From: Bacteroidota bacterium
Lineage (GTDB): Bacteria; Bacteroidota; Bacteroidia; Chitinophagales; Saprospiraceae
Reading direction: 5' to 3'
Assembly (NCBI GenBank): GCA_029572935.1
Contig: JAKQHM010000038.1
Span: 38,823-102,822, forward strand
DNA: 64,000 bases
The notes below the pieces were generated by a model that was not told the origin of the DNA, ran no database searches, and saw nothing but the letters and a program-made list of their open reading frames with translations. This document shows, piece after piece, positions 63,336 through 64,000 of the stretch. Within the stretch, counting starts at the first letter, position 1; every line of letters begins with the position of its first letter. The position numbers were made by a program, and so were the translations under genes.

Positions 63336-64000
63336 ATGCCTACCCAAAATAATGAATCAAACAAGAATACCCGGATCCTTCTGGTTGAAGACGATCGCAA
63401 CTTCGGTGATGTGCTGAAATCTTACCTCGAAATGCACGACTACGACGTCGATCTTGCCGTGGACGGGATCGATGGTTATGAACAATTCAGAAGGGGTGAA
63501 TTCGATCTCTGTATTCTGGATGTGATGATGCCACGTCGGGATGGATTTACTTTAGCCAAAGATATCCGTTCTAAAAACAGTGAGGTGCCCATCATTTTTC
63601 TCACCGCCAAAACCCTGAAAGAAGATATTGTCGAAGGATTCAAGATCGGCGCCGATGATTATGTGACAAAGCCATTCAATTCAGAAGAACTCCTTTTCAG
63701 GATTCAGGCGATCATGAAAAGGACCCGCAAAATGCAAAGCGAGGACAATTCCGATATAGAGGAATATACCATTGGTAAATATCAGTTCAACGTCCCGCTG
63801 AGAGTCCTCTACCTCAAGGAAGGGGATGAGATCATCGAAAAGTACAAACTCAGTCCTAAGGAGGCTCAACTGTTGGTTCTGTTCTGCGATCGCAAAAACA
63901 ACATACTGCCACGGTCCGAAGCACTCACCAAAATCTGGGGAGAGGACAATTATTTCACTGCACGCAGTATGGACGTTTTTGTGACCAAACTCCGCAAGTA
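63336..64000 (+). CDS. OmpR-family response regulator, RprY-like (3' end cut)
   Basis: The 221 visible residues cover the receiver domain (LVEDD, phospho-acceptor Asp62 in LCILDVMMP, FLTAKT, VTKPFN) and most of the winged helix (YKLSPKEAQLLVLFCDRKNN, WGEDNYFTARSMDVFVTKLR). The frame is open to base 64000, so the C-terminal few residues and stop are missing. It pairs with the kinase immediately upstream. Confidence 0.92.
   Translation, partial: MPTQNNESNKNTRILLVEDDRNFGDVLKSYLEMHDYDVDLAVDGIDGYEQFRRGEFDLCILDVMMPRRDGFTLAKDIRSKNSEVPIIFLTAKTLKEDIVEGFKIGADDYVTKPFNSEELLFRIQAIMKRTRKMQSEDNSDIEEYTIGKYQFNVPLRVLYLKEGDEIIEKYKLSPKEAQLLVLFCDRKNNILPRSEALTKIWGEDNYFTARSMDVFVTKLRK

Noticed and set aside
1..64000. 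tRNA, rRNA, CRISPR array, insertion sequence or prophage
   Set aside because: I looked in the intergenic spaces for tRNA TpsiC-arm patterns, direct-repeat arrays and transposase or integrase motifs and found none. This was by eye, so a small RNA gene could be missed.

Overview
The window is a chromosomal segment of a Bacteroidota bacterium, most likely from the Saprospiria or a neighbouring class (the class is an inference). The phylum call rests on three proteins with type IX secretion (T9SS) C-terminal sorting domains, PorT-like outer-membrane barrels, phylum-typical families of unknown function (DUF4271, DUF2851, DUF5777, DUF4397, DUF3109), RprXY-like two-component systems, a Bacteroidota-type GlmU-like protein, and recurrent TAnnTTTG -7 promoter boxes with almost no Shine-Dalgarno sequences. 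No tRNA, rRNA, CRISPR, prophage or insertion sequence was seen. Both ends cut a gene.

Layout. 1-7.6 kb: 3' end of a T9SS cargo protein, a DUF4397 lipoprotein, a large exported M16 peptidase, then an overlapping oxidoreductase/TPR-lipoprotein pair. 7.6-8.6 kb: a gene-free, hairpin-rich duplicated element. 8.6-17.2 kb: M3 peptidase, DNA ligase LigA, MoxR ATPase, ribosomal protein L31 type B, GlmU-like protein, OsmC and an inositol-phosphatase family enzyme. 17.3-20.6 kb: an envelope redox group (di-haem peroxidase, mono-haem lipoprotein, OB-fold protein, DUF5777 barrel). 20.7-25 kb: histidine kinase and response regulator, DUF4271, HemD-like protein and a Nudix hydrolase. 25.5-34.9 kb: DUF4230, DUF3108, RuvC, YceI, AnmK, two lipoproteins, release factor 1, an ABC permease and a GldE/CorC-like protein. 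35.2-41.3 kb: mreB-mreC-mreD-mrdA followed by folA and DUF2851. 41.3-48.7 kb: PorT-like barrel, LpxK and a RemB/Wzi-like protein on the plus strand, facing a parC-murA operon on the minus strand. 48.9-57.2 kb: a small basic exported protein, a membrane-anchored Ppx/GppA-like protein, a BlaI / M56 peptidase / PDZ-T9SS operon, a large gingipain-fold-like T9SS protein and DUF3109. 57.3-64 kb: PorT-like barrel, MtaB, SDR enzyme, GH113-like protein and a second kinase/regulator pair cut by the window end.

Most genes are housekeeping: envelope synthesis (murA, lpxK, anmK, mre/mrdA), DNA metabolism (ligA, ruvC, parC) and translation (prfA, rpmE2, mtaB). The most interesting signals are regulatory and structural. 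A near-identical inverted repeat, TACGAA-N4-TTCGTA, sits about 50 bp before both the blaI-like gene and the distant M16 peptidase gene, suggesting one repressor controls both. The M56 partner of BlaI shows no penicillin-sensor domain. The 7.85-8.51 kb element holds two diverged copies whose hairpins keep pairing through compensatory changes. MurA has Asp in place of the fosfomycin-target Cys. All function calls come from reading the sequence; no database search was run.
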